DNA of 64,000 nucleotides, from contig NZ_FWXK01000007.1 in NCBI RefSeq assembly GCF_900176325.1, positions 1 through 64,000 of the forward strand. The letters run 5' to 3'. The DNA comes from Aerococcus suis (GTDB taxonomy: Bacteria > Bacillota > Bacilli > Lactobacillales > Aerococcaceae). Position 1 is the first letter of the stretch; every line of letters starts with the position of its first letter. This document shows, piece by piece, positions 24,398-33,943 of this stretch. A program made the position numbers and the translations under genes. Below the pieces are notes generated by a model. That model saw only the letters and a program-made list of their open reading frames with translations, searched no databases and was not told the origin of the DNA.

Positions 24398-26297
24398 ATT
24401 TTATGCGAGCAATTTTTCCGGCTTGTAAATAAACCATTAAAATTGAAACATCGGCTGGATTGACACCAGATACTCGACTAGCTTGGGCTAAGGTTCTTGG
24501 GCCAATTTCTTTTAGTCGTTCTCTAGCTTCGGTTGCTAAGCCATCGATAGCATCCCAATCAATGTCTTCAGGAATCGCTTTTTCTTCCATACGATGAAGT
24601 TTATCAACTTTTGCTTGGGCTTTCTTAATATAACCATCATATTTAATTTGAATTTCGACTTGCTCACGCACTCGACGTGGAATATCTTGGTCAGCTGGAG
24701 CAAATTTTAAAATATCGTCAATGGTTAATTCTGGGCGTTTTAATAAGTCAGCTGCAATAAACCCATCTTTTAATCGAGCTGAATTTTTACTTTCTAAATA
24801 GTTTTGTAAATCTTCAGTTGGTTTTAAGCGAACACGATTTAAGCGTTCAATTTCTTCATCAATTAATTCTTTGTCAGCGATAAATTGTTGGTAACGTTCA
24901 TCATCTACTAATCCCAGTTCTCGACCACGCTCAGTTAAACGTAAGTCAGCATTATCATGACGTAGTAATAAACGATATTCAGCACGTGATGTTAGTAAAC
25001 GATAGGGTTCTGTCGTTCCTTTTGTAACTAAGTCATCAATCATTACACCGATATACCCTTCATCACGACCGATAATGAATGGATCTTCACCTTTAATTTT
25101 AAGCGCTGCATTAATACCAGCAATCAATCCTTGGCCAGCCGCTTCTTCATAACCGCTTGTTCCGTTAGTTTGGCCAGCTGTATAAAGATGGCTCACTTTT
25201 TTTGTTTCTAACGTCATTTTTAATTGGTTAGGACGAACCACATCATATTCAATGGCATATCCTGTTCGCATAATACGAGCATCTTCTAGACCTTTAACGG
25301 TTTTAAGCATATCAGCTTGGACATCTTCAGGTAAAGACGTGGACATTCCTTGAACATAAATTTCTTCATTATTTAACCCTTCAGGTTCTAAGAAAATTTG
25401 ATGTTTCGGTTTATCCGCAAAACGCACAATTTTATCTTCGATAGATGGGCAATAACGGGCTCCCACACCTTCGACAATACCAGTAAACATTGGCGCTCTC
25501 TCTAGATTTTCTCTAATAACTGCATGAGTTTTTCCATTCGTATATGTTAAATAGCATGGAACTTGATCAACTAATGGCAAATACTGATCATCTTTACTTA
25601 AGAAAGAAAAATGATGAGGGGTTTCATCGCCTGGTTGAATTTCGGTTTCATCATAATGAATGGTGCGTTTATCAATCCGTGGTGGTGTTCCCGTTTTGAA
25701 ACGGGTAATATCAAACCCATATTTATCTGCCATATTTGCTGTTAATTTTTCGGCTGCTTGTGAGTTATTTGGACCAGAAGAATATTTCAATTCGCCAATA
25801 ATAATTTCCCCACGAGCAGACGTTCCAGTCGTTAAAATGACTGCCTGACTACGATAGATGGCTCCTGTTTGCGTGATAATGCCTCGACATTCATCATCTT
25901 CAATAATTAAATCTTCAACAATTCCTTGACGTAACGTTAAGTTTTCTTGTTGTTCAATTGTATGACGCATCGTTTTAGAGTAATCTTCTTTATCCGCTTG
26001 GGCACGCAATGCTCTAACAGCAGGGCCTTTCCCTGTATTTAGCATCCGCATTTGAATATACGTTTTATCGATATTACGTCCCATTTCGCCACCTAAGGCA
26101 TCAATTTCGCGAACGACCACTCCTTTTGCTGGACCACCTAGGGAAGGGTTACATGGCATAAAGGCTACCATATCGATATTAATCGTCACTAATAATGTCT
26201 TCATTCCCATACGTGCACTAGCCAATGCCGCTTCACTACCAGCATGACCAGCTCCAACAACAATGACATCAAAATTTCCCGCTTCGTAAGTTTGCAT
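24396..26297 (-). CDS. mnmG: tRNA uridine 5-carboxymethylaminomethyl modification enzyme MnmG
   Basis: A 633-residue FAD protein that, with MnmE, modifies the wobble uridine of several tRNAs. The N-terminal FAD motif is [21 protein letters not shown] (about 10-30). Further family blocks are [30 protein letters not shown], and the C-terminal [12 protein letters not shown]. Length is normal. It lies 18 bases downstream of mnmE, the standard operon order. Its TAG stop is the first base set of the structured repeat array, so the array is the 3' UTR of this transcript. Confidence 0.97.
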   Translation of the reverse strand: MQTYEAGNFDVIVVGAGHAGSEAALASARMGMKTLLVTINIDMVAFMPCNPSLGGPAKGVVVREIDALGGEMGRNIDKTYIQMRMLNTGKGPAVRALRAQADKEDYSKTMRHTIEQQENLTLRQGIVEDLIIEDDECRGIITQTGAIYRSQAVILTTGTSARGEIIIGELKYSSGPNNSQAAEKLTANMADKYGFDITRFKTGTPPRIDKRTIHYDETEIQPGDETPHHFSFLSKDDQYLPLVDQVPCYLTYTNGKTHAVIRENLERAPMFTGIVEGVGARYCPSIEDKIVRFADKPKHQIFLEPEGLNNEEIYVQGMSTSLPEDVQADMLKTVKGLEDARIMRTGYAIEYDVVRPNQLKMTLETKKVSHLYTAGQTNGTSGYEEAAGQGLIAGINAALKIKGEDPFIIGRDEGYIGVMIDDLVTKGTTEPYRLLTSRAEYRLLLRHDNADLRLTERGRELGLVDDERYQQFIADKELIDEEIERLNRVRLKPTEDLQNYLESKNSARLKDGFIAADLLKRPELTIDDILKFAPADQDIPRRVREQVEIQIKYDGYIKKAQAKVDKLHRMEEKAIPEDIDWDAIDGLATEARERLKEIGPRTLAQASRVSGVNPADVSILMVYLQAGKIARIK

Positions 26298-26315
26298 ATC
26301 ATCTTCCTTTCTATA

Positions 26316-27707
26316 TTATTTTCCGAGACAGAATTGACTAAATAGTTGATTTAATAACTCGTCTGGTGCGCCTTCACCAACAATTTCACCAAGTAATTCC
26401 CATGCTCGTGTAAAGTCAATTTGAATTAAATCAACTGGCATTTCTTGAGCAATTCCGGTATTGACATCATCTAAGGCTTGAGAGGCTTTTTGTAGTAAAT
26501 CAATATGACGGGCATTAGAAACATATGTCGCATCCCGTTCACCCGTTTGACCACTAAAGAATAAATCAGCAATCCGTTGTTCTAAATCATCCATACCTTC
26601 AGAATTTAGAATTGATGTCGTAATAATTTCCTCACCTTCTGCAAATTCCAAGATATCTTCTGGTTGTAACTTCGTTGGTAAATCGGATTTATTAAATAAA
26701 ATGATTCGTTGATTTTGTTTCGTTAACTGCAACAATTCTTTGTCCATTGTCGTCAGTGGTTCACTTTGATTTAAAATTAAAATGACGAGGTCAGCTTCTT
26801 TTAACGCTTCTCGACTCCGTTCAACCCCAATTTGTTCAACAATATCTTCGGTATCACGAATACCAGCCGTATCAATTAATTTCAGTGGAACACCGCGAAT
26901 ACTCATATATTCTTCAATTGTATCTCGAGTCGTTCCTTCGACTTCAGTAACAATGGCTTTATCTTCATGTAATAGAGCATTCAATAAGCTAGATTTTCCA
27001 ACATTTGGACGTCCAATAATAGCCGTTTGAATTCCATCACGTAATATTTTTCCTTGTTTCGCTGTTTGTAACAATTGATCAATTTGGTCTTTAACCATCG
27101 TCGTTTTTTCTTGTAACAATTGTAAGGTCATTTCTTCAACATCATCATATTCTGGATAATCAATATTCACTTCAACTTGTGCTAACGTATCCAAAATATC
27201 CTGACGGAGTCGTTTAACGAGATGAGATAAATTACCGTCTAATTGTTTAACAGCCATATCCATCGAACGGTCTGTTTTCGCACGAATTAAGTCCATTACC
27301 GCTTCTGCTTGGGTCAAATCAATCCGTCCATTAAGAAACGCACGCTTCGTGAATTCACCTGGTTCCGCCAGATGAGCACCCTCTCTTAGAACCAATTCTA
27401 AAATGCGATTAGTAGCGACCATTCCGCCATGACAATTAATTTCAACAACATCTTCACGGGTAAATGTTTTTGGTGCCCGCATCACACTAACCATTACTTC
27501 ATCAATCTCTTGCCCATCATAAGGATCAACAATATGTCCATAATGGATAGTATGTGACGGTTGTTTCGCCAGTTCTTTACGTCCCATACGATAGACCTTA
27601 TCAGCAATAGCGACGGCATCATCTCCTGATAAACGAACAATGCCAATTGCCCCTTCTCCTGGTGCTGTTGAAATAGCTGCAATGGTGTCAAATCCAGCGG
27701 TCATCAT
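26316..27707 (-). CDS. mnmE: tRNA modification GTPase MnmE
   Basis: About 463 residues; the partner of MnmG in cmnm5U34 formation. The N-terminal tetrahydrofolate-binding domain ([22 protein letters not shown]) is followed by a helical domain with an inserted GTPase: G1 [13 protein letters not shown]2 TTRDTIEE, G3 DTAGIRDT, G4 NKSDL. The C-terminal CLGK supplies the conserved cysteine. ATG 27707 is chosen because GAGAGGAG lies 8 bases upstream; a longer frame begins at 27728 within that leader. A possible attenuator sits in the leader. Confidence 0.96.
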   Translation of the reverse strand: MMTAGFDTIAAISTAPGEGAIGIVRLSGDDAVAIADKVYRMGRKELAKQPSHTIHYGHIVDPYDGQEIDEVMVSVMRAPKTFTREDVVEINCHGGMVATNRILELVLREGAHLAEPGEFTKRAFLNGRIDLTQAEAVMDLIRAKTDRSMDMAVKQLDGNLSHLVKRLRQDILDTLAQVEVNIDYPEYDDVEEMTLQLLQEKTTMVKDQIDQLLQTAKQGKILRDGIQTAIIGRPNVGKSSLLNALLHEDKAIVTEVEGTTRDTIEEYMSIRGVPLKLIDTAGIRDTEDIVEQIGVERSREALKEADLVILILNQSEPLTTMDKELLQLTKQNQRIILFNKSDLPTKLQPEDILEFAEGEEIITTSILNSEGMDDLEQRIADLFFSGQTGERDATYVSNARHIDLLQKASQALDDVNTGIAQEMPVDLIQIDFTRAWELLGEIVGEGAPDELLNQLFSQFCLGK

Positions 27708-27741
27708 ATTGAAAACTCCTCTCTTCATAATTTTTCCATTT

Positions 27742-27787
27742 AAAAAAGTGCCTAGACTATCCCCGTATGGAAATAGTAGACACTTTG
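27742..27787 (-). terminator. Terminator-like hairpin in the mnmE leader (possible attenuator)
   Basis: On the minus strand AAAGTGTCTA-CTAT (27786 down) pairs with ATAGTCTAGGCACTTT, then TTTTT. It lies between the mnmE promoter and start codon, about 20-25 nt after the expected transcript start, not after any gene. It could make mnmE expression conditional on antitermination. Confidence 0.55.
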
Positions 27788-27812
27788 ACTGCCAAATATA
27801 TAATTCTTTGTT

Positions 27813-27841
27813 ATTATAGGGGATTTTTTTCGCAAAGTAAA
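27813..27841 (-). promoter_or_regulatory. Putative mnmE promoter
   Basis: On the minus strand TTTACT (27841-27836), 17-base spacer, TATAAT (27818-27813). The mnmE start is about 100 bases downstream, past the hairpin at 27742-27787. Confidence 0.6.
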
Positions 27842-27867
27842 CTATTAAAACTTAATATTTCCCTAAA

Positions 27868-27902
27868 TAAAAAACGACTAGGACATGATATCCTAGTCGT
27901 TA
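27868..27902 (-). terminator. Terminator after the mechanosensitive-channel-like gene
   Basis: On the minus strand AACGACTAGGA-TATCATG-TCCTAGTCGTT is followed by TTTTTATTT, 18 bases past the stop at 27920. Confidence 0.88.
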
Positions 27903-27919
27903 CAGACACTTTAATCAGA

Positions 27920-29137
27920 TTAACGTGTCATTTTGTCATCTGATTCTGAATCAATTTTGTGGTCTAATTTGTCTAATTGTTTACGAGCAAAGTCACGGCC
28001 ACCTAAACCAAATGATAGGGCAAACGCAACAGCTAAACCACCAATGATGAATAAGAATGCTGTATTAACAATGCTTGAAGCAAAGTCTAATTGTTCTAAA
28101 GCCATGAATACTGCAAAAACAGCGAAGATAGCTTTAACAATTTCAGCAATCCATTTAGAATGTGTGTTTTCAGCAATGAAGTTTCCTACGAAACGTCCAC
28201 CGAAGATACCTAATCCTAAAATAATTAAAGCAATTAATACATTAGGGATGTAGGCGATTAATGCTGAACCAACTGTATTTAAAACATCTAAGTTTAAAGC
28301 ATTTAATGCTTCAACAGTGAAGAATAGACCAATAACAACTGACACAACTTGGCCAATAATTTTAGCGAAGTCTACAGGTTTTGTAGAACCTTTTTCTTCA
28401 ACGTATTTAGATAATTCATTAATACCAGTACCATCTAATAAGCTAGTAACTAATTGACCAACAACTTTTGCAATTACCATACCTACAGCTACTAAGATAA
28501 CAGCAACTAAGATATTTGGAATAACAGATAATACTGTATTTAATAATTCAACAATTGGGTTCGTAATTGATTCAATACCTAATGCTTCTAAACCAACAAT
28601 TGCGATTGGGATAATCACTAAGGCAAAAACAACATTTCCTAATGCGTTAGCAACAGGTGTTTTATGTCCAGATGATTTAGAACCAGTAAATTTGTTAACG
28701 TAACGATCAACATTAACCGTTGTTGCTAAGTTAACAGCTAATTGTTTCACGATGCGAGCAACAAAGAAACCAATAGCAAAAATAATACCAGCAATAAATA
28801 ATTTTGGAATAAATTGTAATACCGTATCCGTCATGTTACGGATTGGATCAGCAATTGATTGTAAACCAAATGTATCAAAAATTCCTGGTAAGAAGAATAC
28901 CCATACTAAGTAGTAAAGCACTTGAGCGATTGATTCAATAGTGTTTGTTGCACTTTCATTTGAATCCGCTACATTCCAACTTACTAATCTGTCTTGTAAA
29001 CCAGCGGCGCTCGCTGCTTTAACGACTGCTTTTTTCACTACTTTGGCAAGTGCCCAAGCAATGATAATCAATACAATTCCAAATAAAATGGTTGGAATTG
29101 CAGATAATAGGTCTTGACCTAACTGTGTAAAGTCCAT
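27920..29137 (-). CDS. Mechanosensitive ion channel-like protein with repeated TM_helix units
   Basis: About 405 residues built from four or five similar hydrophobic units. Repeating phrases are AIPTILFGIVLIIIAWALAKVVKK, FIPKLFIAGIIFAIGFFVARIVKQ, VIPNILVAVILVAVGMVIAKVVGQ and YIPNVLIALIILGLGIFGGRFVGN. Each is P-x-(I/L)-x-hydrophobic-helix-(A/G)-(K/R)-x-V-x-x, the conserved TM_helix repeat (PF05552) found in MscS-related proteins. No C-terminal MscS beta domain is visible, so channel activity is uncertain. The C-terminus is charged (KQLDKLDHKIDSESDDK). ATG 29137 follows AAGGAGAG; the longer frame to 29170 is less likely. Confidence 0.78.
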   Translation of the reverse strand: MDFTQLGQDLLSAIPTILFGIVLIIIAWALAKVVKKAVVKAASAAGLQDRLVSWNVADSNESATNTIESIAQVLYYLVWVFFLPGIFDTFGLQSIADPIRNMTDTVLQFIPKLFIAGIIFAIGFFVARIVKQLAVNLATTVNVDRYVNKFTGSKSSGHKTPVANALGNVVFALVIIPIAIVGLEALGIESITNPIVELLNTVLSVIPNILVAVILVAVGMVIAKVVGQLVTSLLDGTGINELSKYVEEKGSTKPVDFAKIIGQVVSVVIGLFFTVEALNALNLDVLNTVGSALIAYIPNVLIALIILGLGIFGGRFVGNFIAENTHSKWIAEIVKAIFAVFAVFMALEQLDFASSIVNTAFLFIIGGLAVAFALSFGLGGRDFARKQLDKLDHKIDSESDDKMTR

Positions 29138-29321
29138 TATTTTTCTCTCCTTCTTTCTGTAAAATTTCAAAATAATACCTATAGTCCAATAGTAAAGAAT
29201 TCCTTAAATCAACTCAACTAATATGGTCTTAATTTCTTAAATTTCTTTAAATACACTATGATTTAGAACAATTATTGTACTATAGAATTTGTTATTAACT
29301 GATATACGCTGTTTTAGACAC

Positions 29322-29354
29322 AAAAAAAGTGCCCTGAACAATGATTCAAGGCAC
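29322..29354 (-). terminator. Terminator after jag
   Basis: On the minus strand GTGCCTTGAATCATTGTTCAGGGCAC (one mismatch) is followed by TTTTTTTG. It closes the rpmH-rnpA-yidC-jag unit. Confidence 0.85.
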
Positions 29355-29370
29355 AAAAATCGTTTTTTTA

Positions 29371-30459
29371 TTAATTGACATATTTAACCACTAAATAACG
29401 ATGAGGTTCGCGACCTTCAGAGTGAGTAGAAATATGTTGATAACGAGCTAATTGAGAATGGACAATTTTCCGTTCAGATGCAGGTAATGGATCTAAATAA
29501 ACAGGTTCTTGCGTTTCTGTTACTCGGTCCGCAGTTTTGCGAGCTAAATGTTCCAACGTTTTTTCGCGCCGTTCACGATAATCACCAACATTTACCATCA
29601 CATGGACACGATTACGCACATGACGATGTGTTAACACTTTAGCTAGTGTTTCTAGTGAATTGATAATTTTACCATGTTTACCAATAACCAAACCAGGTTT
29701 ATCCGTATTTAAATGATAAATGATTTCATCACCATAATCTTCAACATCTACGGTAATAGGTGCAAGGTAAGCGTCGCAAACATCCATTAAATAGCGAGCG
29801 ACTTTTTCAATATTTTCGACTTCAGAAGCTGATTCTTCTTCGTCGCCTTCATCAATCGTCATATCATTAGACGGTTCTGATTCAGCCATTACTGGTTCTT
29901 GAGTTTCTTCATGATTGGCATCATCAGATACAGTATCGACATCATTTTCAGCGGTTAAATCACCAGCAACGGCTCCCGAAACATCTAGAGAGTCTTTGTC
30001 ATCATTAGGATCTGACAAATCGCCTTCTTCAGGATTGACTACTCCAGAAGGTTCTTCGTCATCTGATGTCACAACACTAGGATTGTCAACGACTGCCACT
30101 GATTCATCATCTGTTTGAATCGCTGCAGAAGTCTCTTCATCATCTAAAACAATGACATCTTTATCAGTATCGACTGTTTTTCCTTCATTAAACATATCTG
30201 TTTCTTCAATAGTAGCCGTTGATTGTGTCGCTGGTTTTTCAACGCCAGTTGTTTCACGAGTTGTATGAACATCTTCCGCTTCAGGAGTTTCTGGGAAAGT
30301 CACTTCAATAATGGCATCTTTAGCACCAATTCCTAATAATCCTTTACGATCGCGTTGAATGATATCAATTTGTACCATACTACGTTCAACTTGATATTTT
30401 TCTAATGCTTGACGTACAGCCTCTTCAAGTGTTTCCGCCTGAAATTTTTCTTTTTTCAT
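29371..30459 (-). CDS. jag: RNA-binding protein Jag/KhpB with long acidic insert
   Basis: A 362-residue cytoplasmic RNA-binding protein. Jag_N covers about 1-55 (KFQAETLEEAVRQALEKYQV, then GLLGIGAKDAIIEV). Residues about 65-215 are a strongly acidic, low-complexity insert rich in Asp, Glu, Ser and Thr. A KH domain follows (KPGLVIGKHGKIINSLETLA), then an R3H domain (LPASERKIVHSQL to the C-terminus). KhpB with KhpA binds many RNAs and influences cell elongation and division. Its place behind yidC is the standard Gram-positive order. The insert is long compared with a roughly 200-residue Bacillus Jag. Confidence 0.93.
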   Translation of the reverse strand: MKKEKFQAETLEEAVRQALEKYQVERSMVQIDIIQRDRKGLLGIGAKDAIIEVTFPETPEAEDVHTTRETTGVEKPATQSTATIEETDMFNEGKTVDTDKDVIVLDDEETSAAIQTDDESVAVVDNPSVVTSDDEEPSGVVNPEEGDLSDPNDDKDSLDVSGAVAGDLTAENDVDTVSDDANHEETQEPVMAESEPSNDMTIDEGDEEESASEVENIEKVARYLMDVCDAYLAPITVDVEDYGDEIIYHLNTDKPGLVIGKHGKIINSLETLAKVLTHRHVRNRVHVMVNVGDYRERREKTLEHLARKTADRVTETQEPVYLDPLPASERKIVHSQLARYQHISTHSEGREPHRYLVVKYVN

Positions 30460-30476
30460 GACGATCCTCCTAATTC

Positions 30477-31316
30477 TTATCGTTTACGTGGGTGACGTTT
30501 GGCTTTTTCTAATCGACGTTGTAAATCACGTTTTTTACGTGCTTCTTCTTCTCGTGCTTCACGTTTTTTATATGGGTTATTTAATAGTAAGGTTTGAATA
30601 ATCATAAATCCTGTACTTGCTACCCAGTATATCGCAATTGCACTAGGTAAAGAAACCCCCATAAATAGAATTAATAGTGGCATAATCCACTGCATTACGG
30701 CACCTTGACTTGGATTAGGGGTACCAATCATCATTAACTTAGAATTATACCAAGTTAATAGAGCGGCAATTATCGGTACGATAAAATAAGGATCTGGTTG
30801 GCCTAATTGCATCCATAAGAAATGACTATGTGAAATCACTTCTGTCCGGCTAATCGCTTGATACAATGCCATCAAGATTGGTAACTGAATAATTAAAGGT
30901 AGAAAACTAGCAAACGGATTATAATCATATTTTTCATTTAATTTGGCTAACTCAGTTTGTAGTTTTTCTTGCGTTTCAGGGTCTTTAGAAGAGTATTTTT
31001 GTCGCAACTCTTGCATTTCTGGTTGGACAATTTGCATCTTCTCAGTTGTTTTATTTTGATAAATAGTTAATGGGATTAAAATAATTCGAATAATTAAGGT
31101 AATAACAATAATCGCTAAACCATAATTATCACCTAATATGTCAGCTAACCAAATAATAAAACGTGACAAATTATAAATAATGCCACGATCCCAAATTCCA
31201 GTTGAATTTTCGGTAATTGGTTCGCGGACTGATTGGCCACAAGCTGCTAAAAATAACGATACACTAGCAATCAATGCCGTTAATCGCCACATGCGTTTGT
31301 TAGTCTTTAATTTCAC
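30477..31316 (-). CDS. yidC: Membrane protein insertase YidC (OxaA/SpoIIIJ type)
   Basis: A 279-residue insertase helping proteins enter the membrane. It is a lipoprotein: the N-terminal signal ends in LFLAACG with the lipidated Cys near residue 26. Five membrane helices follow. The conserved Arg sits in LIIRIILIPLTIYQNK within the first core helix. LIQLPILMALYQAISR and the late MQWIMPLLILFMGVSLPSAIAIYWV are typical. The basic C-terminal tail (KRDLQRRLEKAKRHPRKR) can contact the ribosome. It lies between rnpA and jag. Confidence 0.95.
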   Translation of the reverse strand: MKLKTNKRMWRLTALIASVSLFLAACGQSVREPITENSTGIWDRGIIYNLSRFIIWLADILGDNYGLAIIVITLIIRIILIPLTIYQNKTTEKMQIVQPEMQELRQKYSSKDPETQEKLQTELAKLNEKYDYNPFASFLPLIIQLPILMALYQAISRTEVISHSHFLWMQLGQPDPYFIVPIIAALLTWYNSKLMMIGTPNPSQGAVMQWIMPLLILFMGVSLPSAIAIYWVASTGFMIIQTLLLNNPYKKREAREEEARKKRDLQRRLEKAKRHPRKR

Positions 31317-31334
31317 GATGATATCCTCCGCTAA

Positions 31335-31688
31335 TTATGGATGACTAGGGTCTTCTGTAAATAGATGGCTCAGACGCATCACATGGATTAAACTGCTCTT
31401 CACTTCAGCCGTTGACATTTTATCAGCGGGTTTACGAGCAATCACAATAAAATCAACATCTGATTTAATATAGGGCTTCAACTCATAAATTGCTTGGCGA
31501 ACTTTACGCTTCACTGCGTTTCGATGGACAGCATTTCCAATTTTCTTCCCAACAGAAATACCAATTCGAAAATGAGCTTGCTCTTTTGGCAAATGATAAA
31601 TGACAAATTGTCGATTCGCTTTACTTTTGCCATGATTAAATACCATTGAAAAATCTTGTTCTGATTTCACACGATATGACTTACGCAT
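31335..31688 (-). CDS. rnpA: Ribonuclease P protein component
   Basis: A 117-residue basic protein that assists the RNase P RNA in maturing tRNA 5' ends. It starts MRKSYRVKSEQDFSMVF and carries the family signature AVHRNAVKRKVRQAI, the RNR motif, near residues 52-66, plus DFIVIARKPA. Length is typical. It lies downstream of rpmH and 18 bases before yidC. A hairpin between rpmH and rnpA may reduce read-through. Confidence 0.96.
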   Translation of the reverse strand: MRKSYRVKSEQDFSMVFNHGKSKANRQFVIYHLPKEQAHFRIGISVGKKIGNAVHRNAVKRKVRQAIYELKPYIKSDVDFIVIARKPADKMSTAEVKSSLIHVMRLSHLFTEDPSHP

Positions 31689-31712
31689 CTTTCATTTGCC
31701 CCCTATAAATAC

Positions 31713-31740
31713 AAAAAAGACCACAGCGTTCTGTGATCTT
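31713..31740 (-). terminator. Terminator-like hairpin between rpmH and rnpA
   Basis: On the minus strand AAGATCACAG-AACG-CTGTGGTCTT followed by TTTT (one G-U pair). It touches the rpmH stop codon. It probably lowers rnpA expression relative to rpmH, which is needed in larger amounts. Confidence 0.7.
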
Positions 31741-31873
31741 ATCTAGAAATAACTTTTCTTCCTTTACGACGACGAGATTTTAGAACGCGACGTCCATTTT
31801 TTGTTTGCATACGTTTACGGAAGCCATGAACTTTACTACGTTTACGTTTTTTTGGTTGATAGGTTCTTTTCAT
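31739..31873 (-). CDS. rpmH: 50S ribosomal protein L34
   Basis: A 44-residue, highly basic protein of the large ribosomal subunit. It starts [20 protein letters not shown] and ends GRKVISR, the canonical L34 sequence. ATG 31873 has AGGAGGTG 8 bases upstream. It opens the rpmH-rnpA-yidC-jag unit that diverges from dnaA. Confidence 0.98.
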   Translation of the reverse strand: MKRTYQPKKRKRSKVHGFRKRMQTKNGRRVLKSRRRKGRKVISR

Positions 31874-31929
31874 TATAGTTGCACCTCCTATGTTCTTCTA
31901 CTGCGTTAGTTAGATAACGCGACTATAAT

Positions 31930-31958
31930 AGTATAATTTAAAATTTGGTTGAATTCAA
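31930..31958 (-). promoter_or_regulatory. rpmH promoter
   Basis: On the minus strand TTGAAT (31958-31953), a 17-base spacer, and TATACT (31935-31930), about 57 bases before the rpmH start. Confidence 0.75.
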
Positions 31959-32099
31959 TCATTTTTTCAAATTTTAACACTCACAATCGTTATTTTAGCA
32001 CAGTTTTTACCACTAAACAATTGCCATTTTAGCTTAAACGTCATCCCCACCTGTGTAAAAATCATAAACAGTCCTGTTAATTTACATTTATTCACATGT

Positions 32100-32400
32100 G
32101 ATTATCAACACCTCATACACAGACTTTTCCAACTATCCACAAATTGGTAAAACTTATACACAGCTGTGCATAACAAGACAAATTCCCTTTCTTTAAAGGT
32201 TTATTTAACGAATTTTTATCCACAGATAAAAAGAAATGCACATTTTTTCTTTTGTTTCCCACAAGGTGTGGATAACTTTATCCTTACTTTGGGAAAAGTT
32301 TTTTCTTTTTCTCACATATCTGTGGAAAATTATCATCTGTTCATGTTAAAATAATGAAGCATCGGCTTGTGGATAATTTTAAACAAGCCTCTCGTTTTTA
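32100..32400. other. oriC: Replication origin oriC, DnaA-box cluster upstream of dnaA
   Basis: Between rpmH and dnaA at least seven DnaA-box-like 9-mers occur: CTATCCACA 32133-32141, TTATACACA 32154-32162, TGTGCATAA 32165-32173, TTATCCACA 32216-32224, TGTGGATAA 32267-32275, TGTGGAAAA 32321-32329 and TGTGGATAA 32368-32376. Three match the consensus TTATCCACA exactly, two of them on the other strand. AT-rich stretches separate them. With the second cluster after dnaA this gives the bipartite origin common in Firmicutes. Initiator binding is inferred from sequence. Confidence 0.88.
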
Positions 32401-32427
32401 TTATCTCTATAAAGGAGAATCAAAATT

Positions 32428-33780
32428 ATGAAAGAAATGGAGCAGCTTTGGGCATATGTCAAGCAACATTTTGAAAAAGAACTGTCAAAAGGAAGCTTTG
32501 AAACTTGGATTTTAGCTTTAACGCCAACTGACTTTGATGGTAAAAACCTTCATATTAATGCCCCAAGTGAATTACACAAAAAACATATTGAAAATTACTA
32601 TTTAATTACGATTAAACAAGTGATTTTCGAATACTTAAATCGCGAAGTGAATGTTTATATTCACCTCGAAAACTCAAATAATCATATTCAAATGGGAAAT
32701 GGTGGGAATTCTTCTAATAGTAATACAGAAGTTATTCATAACCCTTCCAAGGACCAATTAAACCCTAAATACACTTTTGACAATTTTATTGTTGGTGAAG
32801 GGAATAAAATGGCTCATGCTGCCGCCCTAGCTGTAGCTGAAGGACCTGGACGCGATTATAATCCACTATTCTTCTTTGGTGGTGTGGGACTAGGTAAAAC
32901 GCACTTAATGCAAGCAATTGGGCATGAAGTATTACGGATTAACCCAGAAGCACGTGTTAAATATGTCACTAGTGAAACATTCACCAATGATTTCATTAAT
33001 GCGATTCGAACGAATACGACGGATCAATTCCATAAAGACTATCGGACCGTTGATATGCTATTGGTTGACGATATTCAATTTATTGGTGGAAACAAACAAT
33101 CCACCCAAGAGGAATTTTTCCATACCTTTAATGCTCTTTATAACAATAATAAACATATTGTCTTAACAAGTGACCGTGATGCTAGTCAGATTCCTGAATT
33201 AGAGGATCGTTTAGTTTCCCGCTTTAAACAAGGATTATCAACGGATATTACGCCACCTAATCTTGAAACACGGATTGCCATTTTACGTAATAAAGCGACC
33301 GTTAATGGCTTAGATATTCCGGATGACACATTAAGTTATATTGCAGGTCAAATTGATTCCAATATTCGTGAATTAGAAGGCGCTCTAACAAGTGTTCAAG
33401 CTTATGCTGTCATGAATCAAGAAGATTTAACACCAAACATCGCCGCTAAAGCATTACGTTCTTATCAATCGAATCAACCAAAAACTGCACCTTCTATACC
33501 GTTTATTCAACAAACGGTTGCTCAATATTTCAATTTAGAAGTTGCGGACTTAAAAGGTAAGAAACGCGTGCGTACTATTGTTGTTCCGCGACAAATTGCG
33601 ATGTATCTTGCTAGAGAAATTACCGAATCCTCTCTACCTAAGATTGGACAAGAATTTGGTGGGAAAGACCATACAACGGTATTACATGCTTATGAGAAAA
33701 TGGCAGAAGAAGTCCAAAAAAATAGCGATATTCGTCGCGATATTGACAGTATTAAAAAATTACTGGAAAATAGTCATTAA
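32428..33780 (+). CDS. dnaA: Chromosomal replication initiator protein DnaA
   Basis: A 450-residue AAA+ initiator. Domain I begins EQLWAYVKQHFEKELSKGSFETWI; a short Asn/Ser-rich linker (about 93-112) is domain II. The AAA+ core has Walker A GGVGLGKTHL (about 152-161) and Walker B LLVDDIQFI (about 211-219). The C-terminal domain IV has the DnaA-box-binding signature GKDHTTVLHAYEKM. Lengths match Bacillus DnaA. It is flanked by DnaA-box clusters, indicating autoregulation, and is followed by dnaN. Confidence 0.98.
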   Translation: MKEMEQLWAYVKQHFEKELSKGSFETWILALTPTDFDGKNLHINAPSELHKKHIENYYLITIKQVIFEYLNREVNVYIHLENSNNHIQMGNGGNSSNSNTEVIHNPSKDQLNPKYTFDNFIVGEGNKMAHAAALAVAEGPGRDYNPLFFFGGVGLGKTHLMQAIGHEVLRINPEARVKYVTSETFTNDFINAIRTNTTDQFHKDYRTVDMLLVDDIQFIGGNKQSTQEEFFHTFNALYNNNKHIVLTSDRDASQIPELEDRLVSRFKQGLSTDITPPNLETRIAILRNKATVNGLDIPDDTLSYIAGQIDSNIRELEGALTSVQAYAVMNQEDLTPNIAAKALRSYQSNQPKTAPSIPFIQQTVAQYFNLEVADLKGKKRVRTIVVPRQIAMYLAREITESSLPKIGQEFGGKDHTTVLHAYEKMAEEVQKNSDIRRDIDSIKKLLENSH

Positions 33781-33943
33781 TTCGCTATTGTGGATAAAAG
33801 AGAAAGAAGATAAATTGTTTTCCACAAGTTATGCACATGTGGAAAACCTTTATCCATCCACTTTTTAGCCTTTTTCCACAATGTTAACAAGACCTACTAT
33901 TACTATTATTTATTATTAAGAAGAATAAAAGGAGCTTACACCT
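33781..33943. other. DnaA-box cluster between dnaA and dnaN
   Basis: Boxes: TGTGGATAA 33789-33797 (exact), TTTTCCACA 33818-33826, TTATGCACA 33829-33837, TGTGGAAAA 33838-33846 and TTTTCCACA 33872-33880. The last stretch before dnaN is AT-rich (33895-33925) and may be the unwinding element. This is the second half of a bipartite origin. Confidence 0.82.

Noticed and set aside
32166..32354. 62-residue frame inside oriC
   Set aside because: It runs through the DnaA-box cluster, and its composition reflects the AT-rich origin, not a protein.
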